Shown here: positions 26,378 through 36,652 of the stretch, piece by piece
Position numbering within the stretch: position 1 is the first letter of the stretch
How the letters are laid out: every line of letters begins with the position of its first letter
Notes under the pieces: model-generated
What the model was told of the DNA's origin: nothing
The model's database searches: none
What the model saw: the letters and a program-made list of their open reading frames with translations, nothing else
Source: Synechococcus sp. CS-1328
GTDB taxonomy: Bacteria > Cyanobacteriota > Cyanobacteriia > PCC-6307 > Cyanobiaceae
DNA length: 64,000 bases
Assembly (NCBI RefSeq): GCF_025128095.1
Contig: NZ_JAHLYT010000024.1
Span: forward strand, 1 to 64,000
Reading direction: 5' to 3'
Made by a program: the position numbers and the translations under genes

Positions 26378-27691
26378 TCAGCTTGTCTCAGCTGCAAGCC
26401 CCTGCCCGGCCAGCCAGCCCGAACTCCAGCAGTGCTGGAAGTTGAATCCTCCGGTCACCCCATCCACATCGAGGAGTTCACCCACCAGATAGAGGCCTGT
26501 CTGTTGCCGGCTCTCCATCGTGGCCAGGTTCACCTCGCCAAGGTTGACGCCACCAGCGGTGACAAATTCCTCCCCGAACGGCCCACGGCCCCGCACCGGA
26601 TAACGACTGGCACGCAGGGCTGTAATCAAACCCTGTTGACCGCGAGCGGGCAGATCAGCCCAGCGCAGCTGCCGCTCCAGCCCCTGCTCCTCTAGCAGGT
26701 GCCACCAGAGCCGCCGGCTCAACTCCGGCCAGGGCCGGGCCGTGGCCAGCTGGCGCCGGGCCTGCTCACAGCGCAACCTGCCGAAGAGCTGATCCAGATC
26801 GGCCTGGCTGCGGCCGCCGCTCCAGTCGACCTGCAGGAGGCCGCGATAGCCCTGCTCCTTCAGGGCTCGGGCGGCAAAAGCCGTGAGCCGCAGACAGGCC
26901 GGACCACTGAGGCCCCAATGGGTGATCAGCACCGGACCACGCTGGCGGAAGCGCTCGCTTCCAGCACGTTCGCTGCCTGGCCGTTCGCTGCTTCCCGCAG
27001 TGTGTTCGAGCTGGGAACGGCCGGGCAGCAGCTCCAGGGCCACAGGATCCATCACCACCCCGGCCAGCTCCGTCAGAGCCGGTGCCTCCAGGGCCAGGGT
27101 GAACAAGGAGGGCACCGGCGGCACGAGGGTGTGGCCAAGGGAGGCGGCCAGCTGACGCCCGCTCGGATGGCTGCCGGTGGCCAGCACCAGCTGGGCACAG
27201 TCGAGCCGCACCCGGACACCGGCACCGGTGCGCACCTCCAGGCCGAAGCCACCACCGCTGCGGACCTCCGCCCGTTGCAGCGCCGCTCCAGTGCAGAGGC
27301 GCACTCCAGCGGCAGCCGCCGCGCGCCGCAGGGTCTCGATCACCGACTGGGAACGGTTGGAACGGGGAAACAGGCGGCCGTCGGCCTCCTCCACCAGCTC
27401 CAGGCCATGGGCATCGAACCAGGCCACCGCATCGCCGCAGGCAAACCGGGAGAAGGGACCTCGCAGCGCCCGGGCACCCCGCGGATAGTTGCCGACCAAC
27501 TCAGCCGGATCCCAGCAGGCATGGGTGACGTTGCAACGGCCACCGCCGCTGATCCGCACCTTATGGAGCGGCTCGGGCGTGGCTTCCAGCAGCAGCACAT
27601 CGCCGCGGCCCGCCTCGGCCGCCGCCACCGCCGCCATGAAGCCGGCCGGACCGCCGCCCGCCACCACCACGGCGGCGCGACTGGGCAGCAT
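26378..27691 (-). CDS. FAD-dependent oxidoreductase, HI0933/YhiN family
   Basis: 437 aa from ATG 27691. Starts with the dinucleotide-binding VVVAGGGPAGFMAAVAAAEA, then KVRISGGGRCNVTHA, the hallmark of the YhiN/HI0933 flavoprotein family. It continues with LVLATGSHPSGRQLAASLGH and ends with VTAGGVNLGEVNLATMESRQ followed by GLYLVGELLDVDGVTGGFNF QHCWSSGWLAG. FAD binding is confident; the physiological substrate is not known. Divergent from dusA with only six bases between start codons, so each promoter must sit in the other's coding sequence or be shared. Confidence 0.9.
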   Translation of the reverse strand: MLPSRAAVVVAGGGPAGFMAAVAAAEAGRGDVLLLEATPEPLHKVRISGGGRCNVTHACWDPAELVGNYPRGARALRGPFSRFACGDAVAWFDAHGLELVEEADGRLFPRSNRSQSVIETLRRAAAAAGVRLCTGAALQRAEVRSGGGFGLEVRTGAGVRVRLDCAQLVLATGSHPSGRQLAASLGHTLVPPVPSLFTLALEAPALTELAGVVMDPVALELLPGRSQLEHTAGSSERPGSERAGSERFRQRGPVLITHWGLSGPACLRLTAFAARALKEQGYRGLLQVDWSGGRSQADLDQLFGRLRCEQARRQLATARPWPELSRRLWWHLLEEQGLERQLRWADLPARGQQGLITALRASRYPVRGRGPFGEEFVTAGGVNLGEVNLATMESRQQTGLYLVGELLDVDGVTGGFNFQHCWSSGWLAGQGLAAETS

Positions 27692-27697
27692 GGAGGC

Positions 27698-28738
27698 ATG
27701 GCACACACCGTCGACAGCCGTCACCCGATCACCAGTCATCGCTTCAGTGTGGCGCCGATGCTGGACTACACCGATCGGCACTTCCGGGTGCTGATGCGCC
27801 AGGTGAGCCGCCGTTGCCTGTTGTACACGGAAATGGTGGTGGCTCAGGCGCTCCACCATGCCAGCCGCCATCCCGATCCGCAGGAGCGGCAGCGGCGTCT
27901 GGAGCGGCTGATCGGCTTCGATCCGATCGAACATCCCCTGGCGCTGCAGCTGGGCGGTGATGATCCGGTGCTCCTGGCAGAGGCCGCCTCACTCGCTGCC
28001 GCCTGGGGCTATGACGAGATCAACCTCAACGTGGGCTGCCCCAGCCAGAAGGTGCAGCAGGGGCGCTTCGGCGCCTGCCTCATGGCCGATCCGCAGCGGG
28101 TGGCCCTCTGCGTGGCAGCCATGGCCGAGGCCAGCGGCCTGCCGGTCACGGTGAAGCACCGGATCGGCATCGATGACCATGACTCCTACGAGGCGCTGCT
28201 TGACTTCGTCGACACGGTGGCGTCGGCCGGCTGCCATCGCTTTGCCGTGCATGCGCGCAAAGCCTGGCTGGAAGGGCTCGATCCCAAGCAGAACCGCACC
28301 ATCCCACCCCTGCGCCATGCGCTGGTCCATCAGCTCAAGGCCGATCGTCCGGCCCTCACGATCGAACTGAACGGTGGCCTGCAGACGCCGGCGGCTTGCC
28401 TGGAGCACCTCGATCACGTGGACGGGGTGATGGTGGGCCGGGCGGCCTATGACCATCCCCTGCTCTGGGCAAGCGTGGATGCCGATCTGTTCAACGACAG
28501 CGAACAACCGGCGGCCCGGGCCTCCACCGTGGTGCGGGGGGTGATGCCCCACGCCGAACGCTGGTGCTCAGGCGGCGGGCGCCTCTGGCCGATCGCTCGT
28601 CACCTGGTGCAGGTGGTGGAAGGCGTGAGTGGGGCACGCCACTGGCGGCGGGACCTCACCAGGGCAGCCGGGTCACGCCAGGCCGGCGTGGAGGTCCTGG
28701 ATCAGGCCGCGCTCCAGCTGGAGGAGTGCGGTTACTGA
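27698..28738 (+). CDS. dusA: tRNA-dihydrouridine synthase, DusA type
   Basis: 346 aa from ATG 27698. FMN-dependent reduction of uridines in the tRNA D-loop. Marks: RFSVAPMLDYTDRHFRVLMR, LYTEMVVAQALHH, LALQLGGDDPVLLAEA, the active-site NVGCPSQKVQQGRFGACLMA with its cysteine, VKHRIGIDDHDSYEALLDFV, FAVHARKAWLEGLDPKQNR, and IELNGGLQT then VDGVMVGRAAYDHPLLW (FMN phosphate site). The set is DusA-like (D20/D20a). Ends ten bases before the stop of the convergent RNA-binding protein. Confidence 0.94.
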   Translation: MAHTVDSRHPITSHRFSVAPMLDYTDRHFRVLMRQVSRRCLLYTEMVVAQALHHASRHPDPQERQRRLERLIGFDPIEHPLALQLGGDDPVLLAEAASLAAAWGYDEINLNVGCPSQKVQQGRFGACLMADPQRVALCVAAMAEASGLPVTVKHRIGIDDHDSYEALLDFVDTVASAGCHRFAVHARKAWLEGLDPKQNRTIPPLRHALVHQLKADRPALTIELNGGLQTPAACLEHLDHVDGVMVGRAAYDHPLLWASVDADLFNDSEQPAARASTVVRGVMPHAERWCSGGGRLWPIARHLVQVVEGVSGARHWRRDLTRAAGSRQAGVEVLDQAALQLEECGY

Positions 28739-28748
28739 CCAGGCCGGT

Positions 28749-29300
28749 TCAGCCTTCGGCTCCGCCGTAGTGGCCACCATCGGCAGCACCGGTCTCTGCG
28801 GATCCGCCACCGCTGCGGCGGCGGCGGGTGCGACCGGCTTCGAAGCCATCCGAGGCGCCGCCATAACCACCGGAAGGAGCGCCACCGCCACCGCCGTAGC
28901 TGCGGTCTTCCCAGCCACGGGCTCCGGATCCCCGATCTGCGGCATAGCCGCCACCACCGCCGGAGTCGCCCCGGCTATAGCCGCCGCCACCGCCGCCGCC
29001 ATAACCACCACCACCACCACCGCCGTACCCGCCACCACCACCCCGACGCGGGGCGCTGCCACGGGGTTCAGCCTTGTTGATCCGCAGGGGGCGACCCATC
29101 AGCTCGGCCCCCTGCAGGCCCTCGATGGCCCGGGCCTCGGTCTCCTCATCCACCATCTCGACAAAGGCGAAGCCACGCTTGCGCCCCGAATCCCGCTCCA
29201 GCGGCAGCGCACAGTTGCTCACCTCACCGAAGGGGGCAAACAACTCCGCAACATCTTCCTGCTCCGCGCGGAAGGGGAGGTTGCCAACGAAAATACTCAC
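28749..29300 (-). CDS. Glycine-rich RNA-binding protein with one RRM domain
   Basis: 183 aa from GTG 29300 (MSIFVGNLPF); a longer open frame to 29360 adds an Arg-rich head not typical of the family. The RRM covers residues 1-80, with RNP2 IFVGNLPF and RNP1 KRGFAFVEM. A glycine-rich tail made of repeated GGGGGGYGG units (about 90-125), then Arg/Asp/Tyr/Ser-containing segments, completes it. Cyanobacterial Rbp proteins of this plan are often cold- or stress-induced and bind RNA; some act in mRNA localisation. The repeat DNA at 28965-29045 is nearly pure CCGCCA/CCACCA. Confidence 0.92.
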   Translation of the reverse strand: MSIFVGNLPFRAEQEDVAELFAPFGEVSNCALPLERDSGRKRGFAFVEMVDEETEARAIEGLQGAELMGRPLRINKAEPRGSAPRRGGGGGYGGGGGGGYGGGGGGGYSRGDSGGGGGYAADRGSGARGWEDRSYGGGGGAPSGGYGGASDGFEAGRTRRRRSGGGSAETGAADGGHYGGAEG

Positions 29301-29385
29301 GGACCTGGGGGGCGCCACTCGGCGCCGACGACCACAGAAGCCTAGGAGCGAAGTGGCCAAACGCTGGGGTTCGGGCGGGCAGAGG

Positions 29386-30861
<1,476 letters not shown>

Positions 30862-30966
30862 CGGGCCAGGCACTGGGGCGATCCGTCAGCTTGCCACCCA
30901 GGGCCGATGGGATTCACCCAGAGCAGCTGGCCTTAGCGCCGGTCGGGCCTTGCTGCGGACAGGGTT

Positions 30967-32409
30967 TCAACGCAGACCGGCTGCGGCGGGCAGGGACGGC
31001 AGCATCACCTCCTCGCGCACCTTCAGCACCACCAGCGAGGCATCGTCATCAGGCTGACGATCGTCGCCGACGAAGCGATCGAGGCGGGCGAACAGGTGAT
31101 CGAGGATCCCCTGGGCACCCACCCCAGACCGGCAGGCGGCATGAAGTGCCCGCACGAGGCGCTCCTCCTCGAAGCGCTCGCCGGTGAGGCCGGGGGCTTC
31201 GGTAACGCCATCGGTGTAATAGAGCAGCACGTCACCGGGTTCCAGCACCAGCTGGCCGCAGCCGTACTCGGCCTCGCTCTGCAGACCGATCAGCAGACCC
31301 GGGGCATCGAGCCGCTCCACCCTGCCGCTCTGGCGCCGCCAGATCAGCGGTGGATTGTGGGCGGCATTGGCGTAACGCAACAGGCGGGTGCGGGGGTCGA
31401 AATCGGAATAGAAGAGCGTCACGAAGCGGTGCGAGTGGGCCAGGTCTTCCTGGGCCAGCTGGTTGAGGTCGTGCAGGATCCGATCCGGCGCGTGGCCGCT
31501 CAGCACCTCCGCCCGCAACATGCCCCGCAGCAGGGTCATGAGCAGACCCGCCGGCACCCCCTTCCCCATCACATCGCCCATCACCAGAGCCCAGCGCCCC
31601 TGCTCGCGGCGGCGGCCCATCAGTTGGGGCCGGGTGGGGATGAAGTCGTAGTAGTCGCCACCCACCTGGAAGGCCGGCCGGCAACGAGCCGCCAGCTCCA
31701 CCCCTTCAATCACCGGGCAGTGGTCGGGCAGCAGCTGGGCCTGGATCTCGGCACCGCTGCTGAGCTGGCGATCGAGCCGCTCGTGGCGCCGCATATCCGC
31801 CAGCAGCAGCTCGTTTTCCAGGGCCACTCCGGTGAGATCGGCCACCAGCTGGATATGGCGTTGGTTCACCTCGCTCCAGCACAACCCATCCGGGCCGCTG
31901 AACACGTAGAGCCGCCCCCGCTGATTGCTGCGGGCCACCACCGACGTGCCGAACACCTGAACCTCACCGAGCAGGCGGGCAACCAGCTGATCCAACAGCT
32001 GCACCACCGCTTCCTCACTGGCCTGGGCCTGGAGGTCGCTGTCTGGCAGGGCGGCGATCTGGCGCAGCAGCTTGGCGCAGCGATCCGGCGGCGAGGCCTG
32101 CAGCTGCTCGCGCCAGAGGCGGCCATCGGGGTGAAAGACCACCAGCAGGGCCCCTTCGGCCTCCACCAGCCGCGCCGCCACCAGGGCCACCAGCTCGAGA
32201 AAGCGGCTGAGGTTGGTGAAGCTGCGCAGGGCGAAACCCAGCGACGCCAGCAGTTCGCCGTTGCGGCGTTGCTCGCGACTGAGGCTGTCGAGCAGCTGCC
32301 GCAGCGAAGCGATGGCCGTGAGAGGAGCAGGGGCGGGGGGCGCGATCGCCTCGGGGTCCGGTTGCACGGCGGCAGGATCGGCGCTGGCGGGTAGCGGCGA
32401 CGGGGCCAT
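30967..32409 (-). CDS. PP2C-family (SpoIIE/RsbU-type) serine phosphatase with GAF-like sensor
   Basis: 480 aa from ATG 32409. A Pro/Ala-rich head precedes a helical lead (LRQLLDSLSREQRRNGELLA) and a GAF-like domain (about 60-215, FTNLSRFLELVALVAARLVE ... QLVADLTGVALENELLLADM). A SpoIIE catalytic domain follows: VGGDYYDFIPT, WALVMGDVMGKGVPAGLLMT, FVTLFYSDFDPRTRLLRYAN AAHNPPLIW, LLYYTDGVTEA, DDDASLVVLKV. The metal-binding Asp residues of PP2C (GGDYYD, GDVMGKG, TDGVTE, DDDAS) are all present. Likely dephosphorylates an anti-sigma-factor antagonist in stress signalling; its partner is not encoded here. Confidence 0.9.
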   Translation of the reverse strand: MAPSPLPASADPAAVQPDPEAIAPPAPAPLTAIASLRQLLDSLSREQRRNGELLASLGFALRSFTNLSRFLELVALVAARLVEAEGALLVVFHPDGRLWREQLQASPPDRCAKLLRQIAALPDSDLQAQASEEAVVQLLDQLVARLLGEVQVFGTSVVARSNQRGRLYVFSGPDGLCWSEVNQRHIQLVADLTGVALENELLLADMRRHERLDRQLSSGAEIQAQLLPDHCPVIEGVELAARCRPAFQVGGDYYDFIPTRPQLMGRRREQGRWALVMGDVMGKGVPAGLLMTLLRGMLRAEVLSGHAPDRILHDLNQLAQEDLAHSHRFVTLFYSDFDPRTRLLRYANAAHNPPLIWRRQSGRVERLDAPGLLIGLQSEAEYGCGQLVLEPGDVLLYYTDGVTEAPGLTGERFEEERLVRALHAACRSGVGAQGILDHLFARLDRFVGDDRQPDDDASLVVLKVREEVMLPSLPAAAGLR

Positions 32410-32553
32410 GGCGGCCCTGGACGGCGGCTTGTTGCTCAAGGAGCGGCCGCAGGGAGCCCGCAAGGTAGCAGTGGTTCCCGATCGCCATGGACGCCATCGC
32501 CACCGGGGCACCAACTGGGACGCGGCTGAGGCGCAAGCCTGGCGTCGAACGGC

Positions 32554-34551
32554 TCAGACGGCCAGCAGGGCCTCGACGAACTCGAAGCTGTTGAAGGGCC
32601 GCAGATCGCGGATTCCCTCGCCGGCGCCGATGAAGCGAATCGGCAGACCGGCCTCGTGGGCCACGGCGATGGCCACACCGCCCCGGGCACTGCCATCGAG
32701 CTTGGTGAGCACCACACCTGTGAGACCGGCGGCCTTGGCAAAAGCCATCGCCTGGCGCAGACCGTTCTGGCCCTGGCTGGCATCGAGCACCAGCAAGGAT
32801 TCGACGGCGGCATCCGGGGCCAGCTTGTCGATGATGCGCCGCACCTTGGCCAGCTCCTCCATCAGGTTGTGCTTGGTCTGCAGGCGACCGGCGGTGTCCA
32901 CCAGCACGAGCTCGGTGCCCTTGGACTGGGCCGCGCCGATGGCGTCGTAGACCACGGCAGCGGGATCGGCATTGGCGCTCGGGTTGGCGATCACCGCCAC
33001 GCCGCTGCGATCACCCCAGATCTGCACCTGTTGCACGGCGGCGGCCCGGAAGGTGTCGGCCGCGGCGATCAGGCAGCTGTAGCCACTGCGCACCGCCAGG
33101 TTGGCCAACTTGCCGAGGGTGGTGGTCTTGCCGACGCCATTGACCCCCACCATCAGCCAGACGTTGAGCCGCTCCCGCTCAGGGGCGAGCAGGGGAACGC
33201 CACTGGCGGTGATCGGTTCATCCAGGAGGCCACGCAGCTGTTCCTTGAGGAACCGGATGCCTTCAGCCGGGTCCACCACCTCCTCGTTGAGGCGCTGCCT
33301 CAGGGCCTCAAGCACCTGATCGGTGGCCTGCACGCCCACATCGGCACGCAGCAGGGTGGTTTCGAAGTCGTCGAGCACCTCGGGGGTGAGCGGATCGTCG
33401 CCGAGGCGATCGAGCAGCTGGGTGACAAAGCCGCGCCGGGTCTTCTCAAGGCCGCGGCGCAGACGACCCAGCCAGTCGATCTCCTCCAGGGAGATGTCAT
33501 CGAGCTGGCGGCCCTGGGCGGCCAACACCTCGGCCGACCAGGTGAAGGTGTCGTCGAAGGCGCCGAGGCTGGGTTCGGCGGCATCGGCCAGCGGCGAGGG
33601 CTGAGCGGGGGCCGCTGCAGGGGAGCCGGAGCCGGAGCCAGAGACGGAAGTGGAAGTTGAAGTTGAAGTCTCTGAGGGTGCGGGAGCAGAGCCGGTGTCA
33701 GCCAGCTCGGCGATGGCGATCAGCTCCTGCTGACGCTGGCGACGCTGGGCCGCGGCCTGTTCGAGCAAGGACAGACCGGCCGCGGGTGCAGGGGAAGGTT
33801 GCGGCGCTGGGGAGCTGGGGGAGCTGTCTGGGGACGCCGCAGCAACGTCTGGCTCCTCAAAGGACGCAGAGGCAGAGGGTGCAGAAGCAGAGGGTGCGGT
33901 GACAGAACCATCGGCATCAGTCGGCGTGCTGGCGCTGGCCTCCTGAGGCGGCAGGACCTGAGCCACATCAATGGCCGGTGCACTGGGCCCGAGGGGCTCA
34001 GTCGGAACCTGCTCAGGCAGGGGCTGCGGTGGGGGGGCCTGCTCAGGGGTGGGTGACGCTGCAGACGCTGGCGCGGCCCCCGGCGCGGGAGCCGGGGGGG
34101 CTGGAACGGCGGCAGGCTGGGCTGGGGCAGGCTCCGCGGCGGCGGCGGCAGCCTGCTGCTGGGCCTTGAGCCGGGCATAGGCCTGACGGGCCCACTCCAG
34201 AGCGTCCTGATCGACGGACGGGGTAGTTGCTGGGGCAGCCGTTGCTGGCTCGATCGTGGCTGACGCCGGCTGGGAAAGCTCCAAGGGTGCGCGGGAAGGC
34301 ACCGAGGTTGCGGGTTCGGAGGGCCCCGGAGGCTCGGGTGACTCGACGGACCCTTCTGCAGCCCGTTCGTCCGATGCCGCGGCCACCTCAGCGGCTGGTT
34401 CCAGGTCGGGTTCAGGTCGCTGGGGCTCCGCAACCTCAGCAGCGATCGCCTCCGCATCCCCACCGGGCAGAGGCGGCACCGAAGCTGGTTCGGGCTCCTG
34501 CTGTGGCTGGCTGCGAGGGACCAGGTTGCGCTTGAACCAGTCGAACACCAT
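32554..34551 (-). CDS. ftsY: Signal recognition particle receptor FtsY
   Basis: 665 aa from ATG 34551, five bases after nusB. Targets SRP-ribosome complexes to the membrane. Residues 1-350 are a very long acidic Pro/Ala/Ser/Glu-rich extension starting MVFDWFKRNL, far longer than usual. The NG domain follows: WLGRLRRGLEKTRRGFVTQL LDRLG (N), GVNGVGKTTTLGKLA (G1), DTAGRLQTKHNLMEEL (G3), VVLTKLDGSARGG (G4) and GAGEGIRDLRPFNSFEFVEA LL at the end. The domain is complete, so function is expected. The extension contains in-frame repeats. Confidence 0.95.
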   Translation of the reverse strand: MVFDWFKRNLVPRSQPQQEPEPASVPPLPGGDAEAIAAEVAEPQRPEPDLEPAAEVAAASDERAAEGSVESPEPPGPSEPATSVPSRAPLELSQPASATIEPATAAPATTPSVDQDALEWARQAYARLKAQQQAAAAAAEPAPAQPAAVPAPPAPAPGAAPASAASPTPEQAPPPQPLPEQVPTEPLGPSAPAIDVAQVLPPQEASASTPTDADGSVTAPSASAPSASASFEEPDVAAASPDSSPSSPAPQPSPAPAAGLSLLEQAAAQRRQRQQELIAIAELADTGSAPAPSETSTSTSTSVSGSGSGSPAAAPAQPSPLADAAEPSLGAFDDTFTWSAEVLAAQGRQLDDISLEEIDWLGRLRRGLEKTRRGFVTQLLDRLGDDPLTPEVLDDFETTLLRADVGVQATDQVLEALRQRLNEEVVDPAEGIRFLKEQLRGLLDEPITASGVPLLAPERERLNVWLMVGVNGVGKTTTLGKLANLAVRSGYSCLIAAADTFRAAAVQQVQIWGDRSGVAVIANPSANADPAAVVYDAIGAAQSKGTELVLVDTAGRLQTKHNLMEELAKVRRIIDKLAPDAAVESLLVLDASQGQNGLRQAMAFAKAAGLTGVVLTKLDGSARGGVAIAVAHEAGLPIRFIGAGEGIRDLRPFNSFEFVEALLAV

Positions 34552-34556
34552 GGCGA

Positions 34557-35180
34557 TCAGCTCGCGGAGACAGACCGGGTGAAGCGCCGCAGCACGCCGT
34601 TGATCATGCGGCGGCCCTGCTCGTCGCTGTAGCGGTTGGCCAGTTCCACCGCCTCGTTGCAGGCCACCGCCGGCGGCGTTTTGAAGTGCTGCAGGTCCAC
34701 CACCGCCAGGCGCAGGATGTCGCGGTCGATGCGGGGCAGGCGGCCGAGGCGCCAACCCTCCATCACGCCATCGAGCCGGGCATCCACGGCCTCGCGCTGG
34801 CGCAGCACTTCCCGGGCCCGCTCCAGGGCACCACGGCGCACGTCGTCCTGGTCGGAGAGCAGCAGCAGGCGCGGCAGCTCCAGGCTGGCCGACAGCCGAT
34901 TCAGGGCTTGCTCGGCCTGGGCGATGCCCTGTTGCAGATGCAGGCGCACCTTCGGCAGGCTGGCCTCGCCGCTGTCCTGCAGCTCGCTGTCGAGCAGCTG
35001 CTGCTGGGCGCCCTGCAGATCCTCCGCGGAGCGATCGAGCGATTCACGCACGTGCTGGCTGAGGCTGGCCATGGCCTGCTGCAGCAGAACCTCGAGCGAG
35101 AGATCGGCCGCTGGAACGCGGTCGTTGGTCTGGCCGAGCATCAGCAGGGCCAGTTCGCGGGCAAGGGTGCGGCTCTGCAT
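34557..35180 (-). CDS. nusB: Transcription antitermination factor NusB
   Basis: 207 aa from ATG 35180. Begins MQSRTLARELALLMLGQTND, the NusB opening, and ends with RIDRDILRLAVVDLQHFKTP, AVACNEAVELANRYSDEQGR RMINGVLRRF, the RNA-binding and NusE-facing helices. A middle insertion (ESLDRSAEDLQGAQQQLLDS) makes it longer than E. coli NusB, as usual in cyanobacteria. It helps rRNA-operon antitermination. It overlaps the DUF502 stop by one base and leads into ftsY. Confidence 0.93.
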   Translation of the reverse strand: MQSRTLARELALLMLGQTNDRVPAADLSLEVLLQQAMASLSQHVRESLDRSAEDLQGAQQQLLDSELQDSGEASLPKVRLHLQQGIAQAEQALNRLSASLELPRLLLLSDQDDVRRGALERAREVLRQREAVDARLDGVMEGWRLGRLPRIDRDILRLAVVDLQHFKTPPAVACNEAVELANRYSDEQGRRMINGVLRRFTRSVSAS

Positions 35181-35908
35181 CAGGAGAGTTGGGGGGCGCG
35201 CAGCTGGGCCAGCAGGCTGGAGAAGCTGCGATTGGACGTGGGCTCGCGCTCGTCGGGGCTGACGATGCCGGCCGAGATGATCGTGCGGAAGGCATCCTCC
35301 ACCGAGATGTCGATGTCTCTGACGGAGCTCTCGGGCACCACCGCATACCAGCCGGTGGTGGGGTTGGGAGCGGTGGGGATGAACACGCTCAGCATCGGCT
35401 CGCTGAAGCTGGCCTGAAGACTCGTGGCCAGGGTGGCGGTGACGAAACCGAGCGCAAACAGACCCTCGCGGGGATACTCCACCAGCACCACCCGGCGGAA
35501 GCGACCGGAATTGCCCTGCAGGAAGGTTTCGAGCAGCTGCTTGAGGGTTTTGTAAACCGAGCCGGCCAAGGGAATGCGCAGCAGGGTTCCCTCGCCGAAC
35601 TCCAGCAGCCAGCGGCCCACGATGTTGCGGGCCATCAGGCCGATCAGCAGGATGCCCAGCAGTGGCACCAACAGGCCAACGCCGAGGTTGATCAACTCCT
35701 GCAACACCGGGTTGAGGGTGTTGAAGGGATTGAACTGCTTCGGGATCGAAGTGAGGAACGCCAGCACGAAGCGGCTCACCGTGGTGGCCAGCCAGATGGT
35801 GGTAGCCAGCGGGATCACCACCAGCAGACCGGCGATCAGATCGTTCTTGAGATCCTGCTGGAGGCGATCGCCCAGCGGCTGATCAGGCCTGGGACTGGAT
35901 GGAACCAA
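35180..35908 (-). CDS. DUF502-family integral membrane protein
   Basis: About 242 aa from TTG 35908 (TTG 35938 in frame is an alternative; no ATG precedes the conserved core). Family marks: DRLQQDLKNDLIAGLLVVIP LATTIW, a second hydrophobic segment (LINLGVGLLVPLLGILLIGL MARN), RIPLAGSVYKTLKQLLETFL, VVLVEYPREGLFALGFVTAT, and FIPTAPNPTTGWYAVVPESS VRDIDISVEDAFRTIISAGI. Two membrane segments with a large soluble domain are expected. Plants have homologues; function is not established. It lies just upstream of nusB on the same strand. Confidence 0.85.
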   Translation of the reverse strand: MVPSSPRPDQPLGDRLQQDLKNDLIAGLLVVIPLATTIWLATTVSRFVLAFLTSIPKQFNPFNTLNPVLQELINLGVGLLVPLLGILLIGLMARNIVGRWLLEFGEGTLLRIPLAGSVYKTLKQLLETFLQGNSGRFRRVVLVEYPREGLFALGFVTATLATSLQASFSEPMLSVFIPTAPNPTTGWYAVVPESSVRDIDISVEDAFRTIISAGIVSPDEREPTSNRSFSSLLAQLRAPQLS

Positions 35909-35966
35909 ACGACAACCCGGAACTCCGGCCGACAGCAACCTGTTGGCAACTTAGCCAGGCACCGCT

Positions 35967-36641
35967 TCAAAGCAGAGCGGCCAGGGCCACAAGCACGAAG
36001 GAAACCGCCAGAACGACGGCGGTGCCGGTGCCGCCGATGCGGCGTTGGTTCACGGCCAGATCGCGGGCACGCTCCTGCTGCCGCAGCTGCTGTTCGGCTT
36101 GATCGAGCTGGCGGCCCATCAGTTCCTTGACCATCTGGCGCTTCTGCTCATCGGTGCCCTGGGCCGGCAGCTGACCGGCCTGCTCGGCCTGCTTGACGAA
36201 CTGCTGAATCGCCTCGGGGTTCTCCATCTGGGCCCGGGCCATCTCGAGCTGGCCCTTCTTGGCGGCGAGGCTCTGATCGGTTTGATCGGCCATGGCCCGA
36301 TCGCCGCTGATCGACATCGGCACCGCCACCAGCAGAGCGATCGCCAGCACGGCACTCAGGGCCGCCACCACCCAGCGCAGCGGCGTGCGGCCGCTCATCG
36401 GGTTGTCGAGGCGGCCACCGAACAACATCAGCAGCACACCCACCAGCGCCATCGGCGACTGGGTGACGAGCCGATCCACGAAGAGCTGGCGGTAGCCCTC
36501 CTCAGCCCAGTTCCAGAGGGGCAACAGCACCGCCAGCTGCAGCAGCAACAGCACCACCAGCGTGATTCCCAGCCAGCGGAGCAGAAAGCCGAGGCGACCG
36601 AAGGTGGCGGAACTCACAGGCAGGATGACGGGATGGAGCAA
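35967..36641 (-). CDS. HpsJ-like membrane protein
   Basis: 224 aa from ATG 36641. Membrane segments at the N-terminus (LLRWLGITLVVLLLLQLAVL LPLW), 60-80 (SPMALVGVLLMLFGG), 90-110 (WVVAALSAVLAIALLVAVPM) and at the C-terminus (AVVLAVSFVLVALAALL). A long charged coiled-coil stretch (AAKKGQLEMARAQMENPEAI QQFVKQAEQ ... LDQAEQQLRQQERARDLAVNQ) lies between. This plan matches HpsJ proteins of the hormogonium polysaccharide secretion locus, first named in filamentous cyanobacteria and found widely in unicellular ones. The role in a unicellular strain is unknown. Name given from family resemblance. Confidence 0.7.
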   Translation of the reverse strand: MLHPVILPVSSATFGRLGFLLRWLGITLVVLLLLQLAVLLPLWNWAEEGYRQLFVDRLVTQSPMALVGVLLMLFGGRLDNPMSGRTPLRWVVAALSAVLAIALLVAVPMSISGDRAMADQTDQSLAAKKGQLEMARAQMENPEAIQQFVKQAEQAGQLPAQGTDEQKRQMVKELMGRQLDQAEQQLRQQERARDLAVNQRRIGGTGTAVVLAVSFVLVALAALL

Positions 36642-36652
36642 CTGTACGGGCC

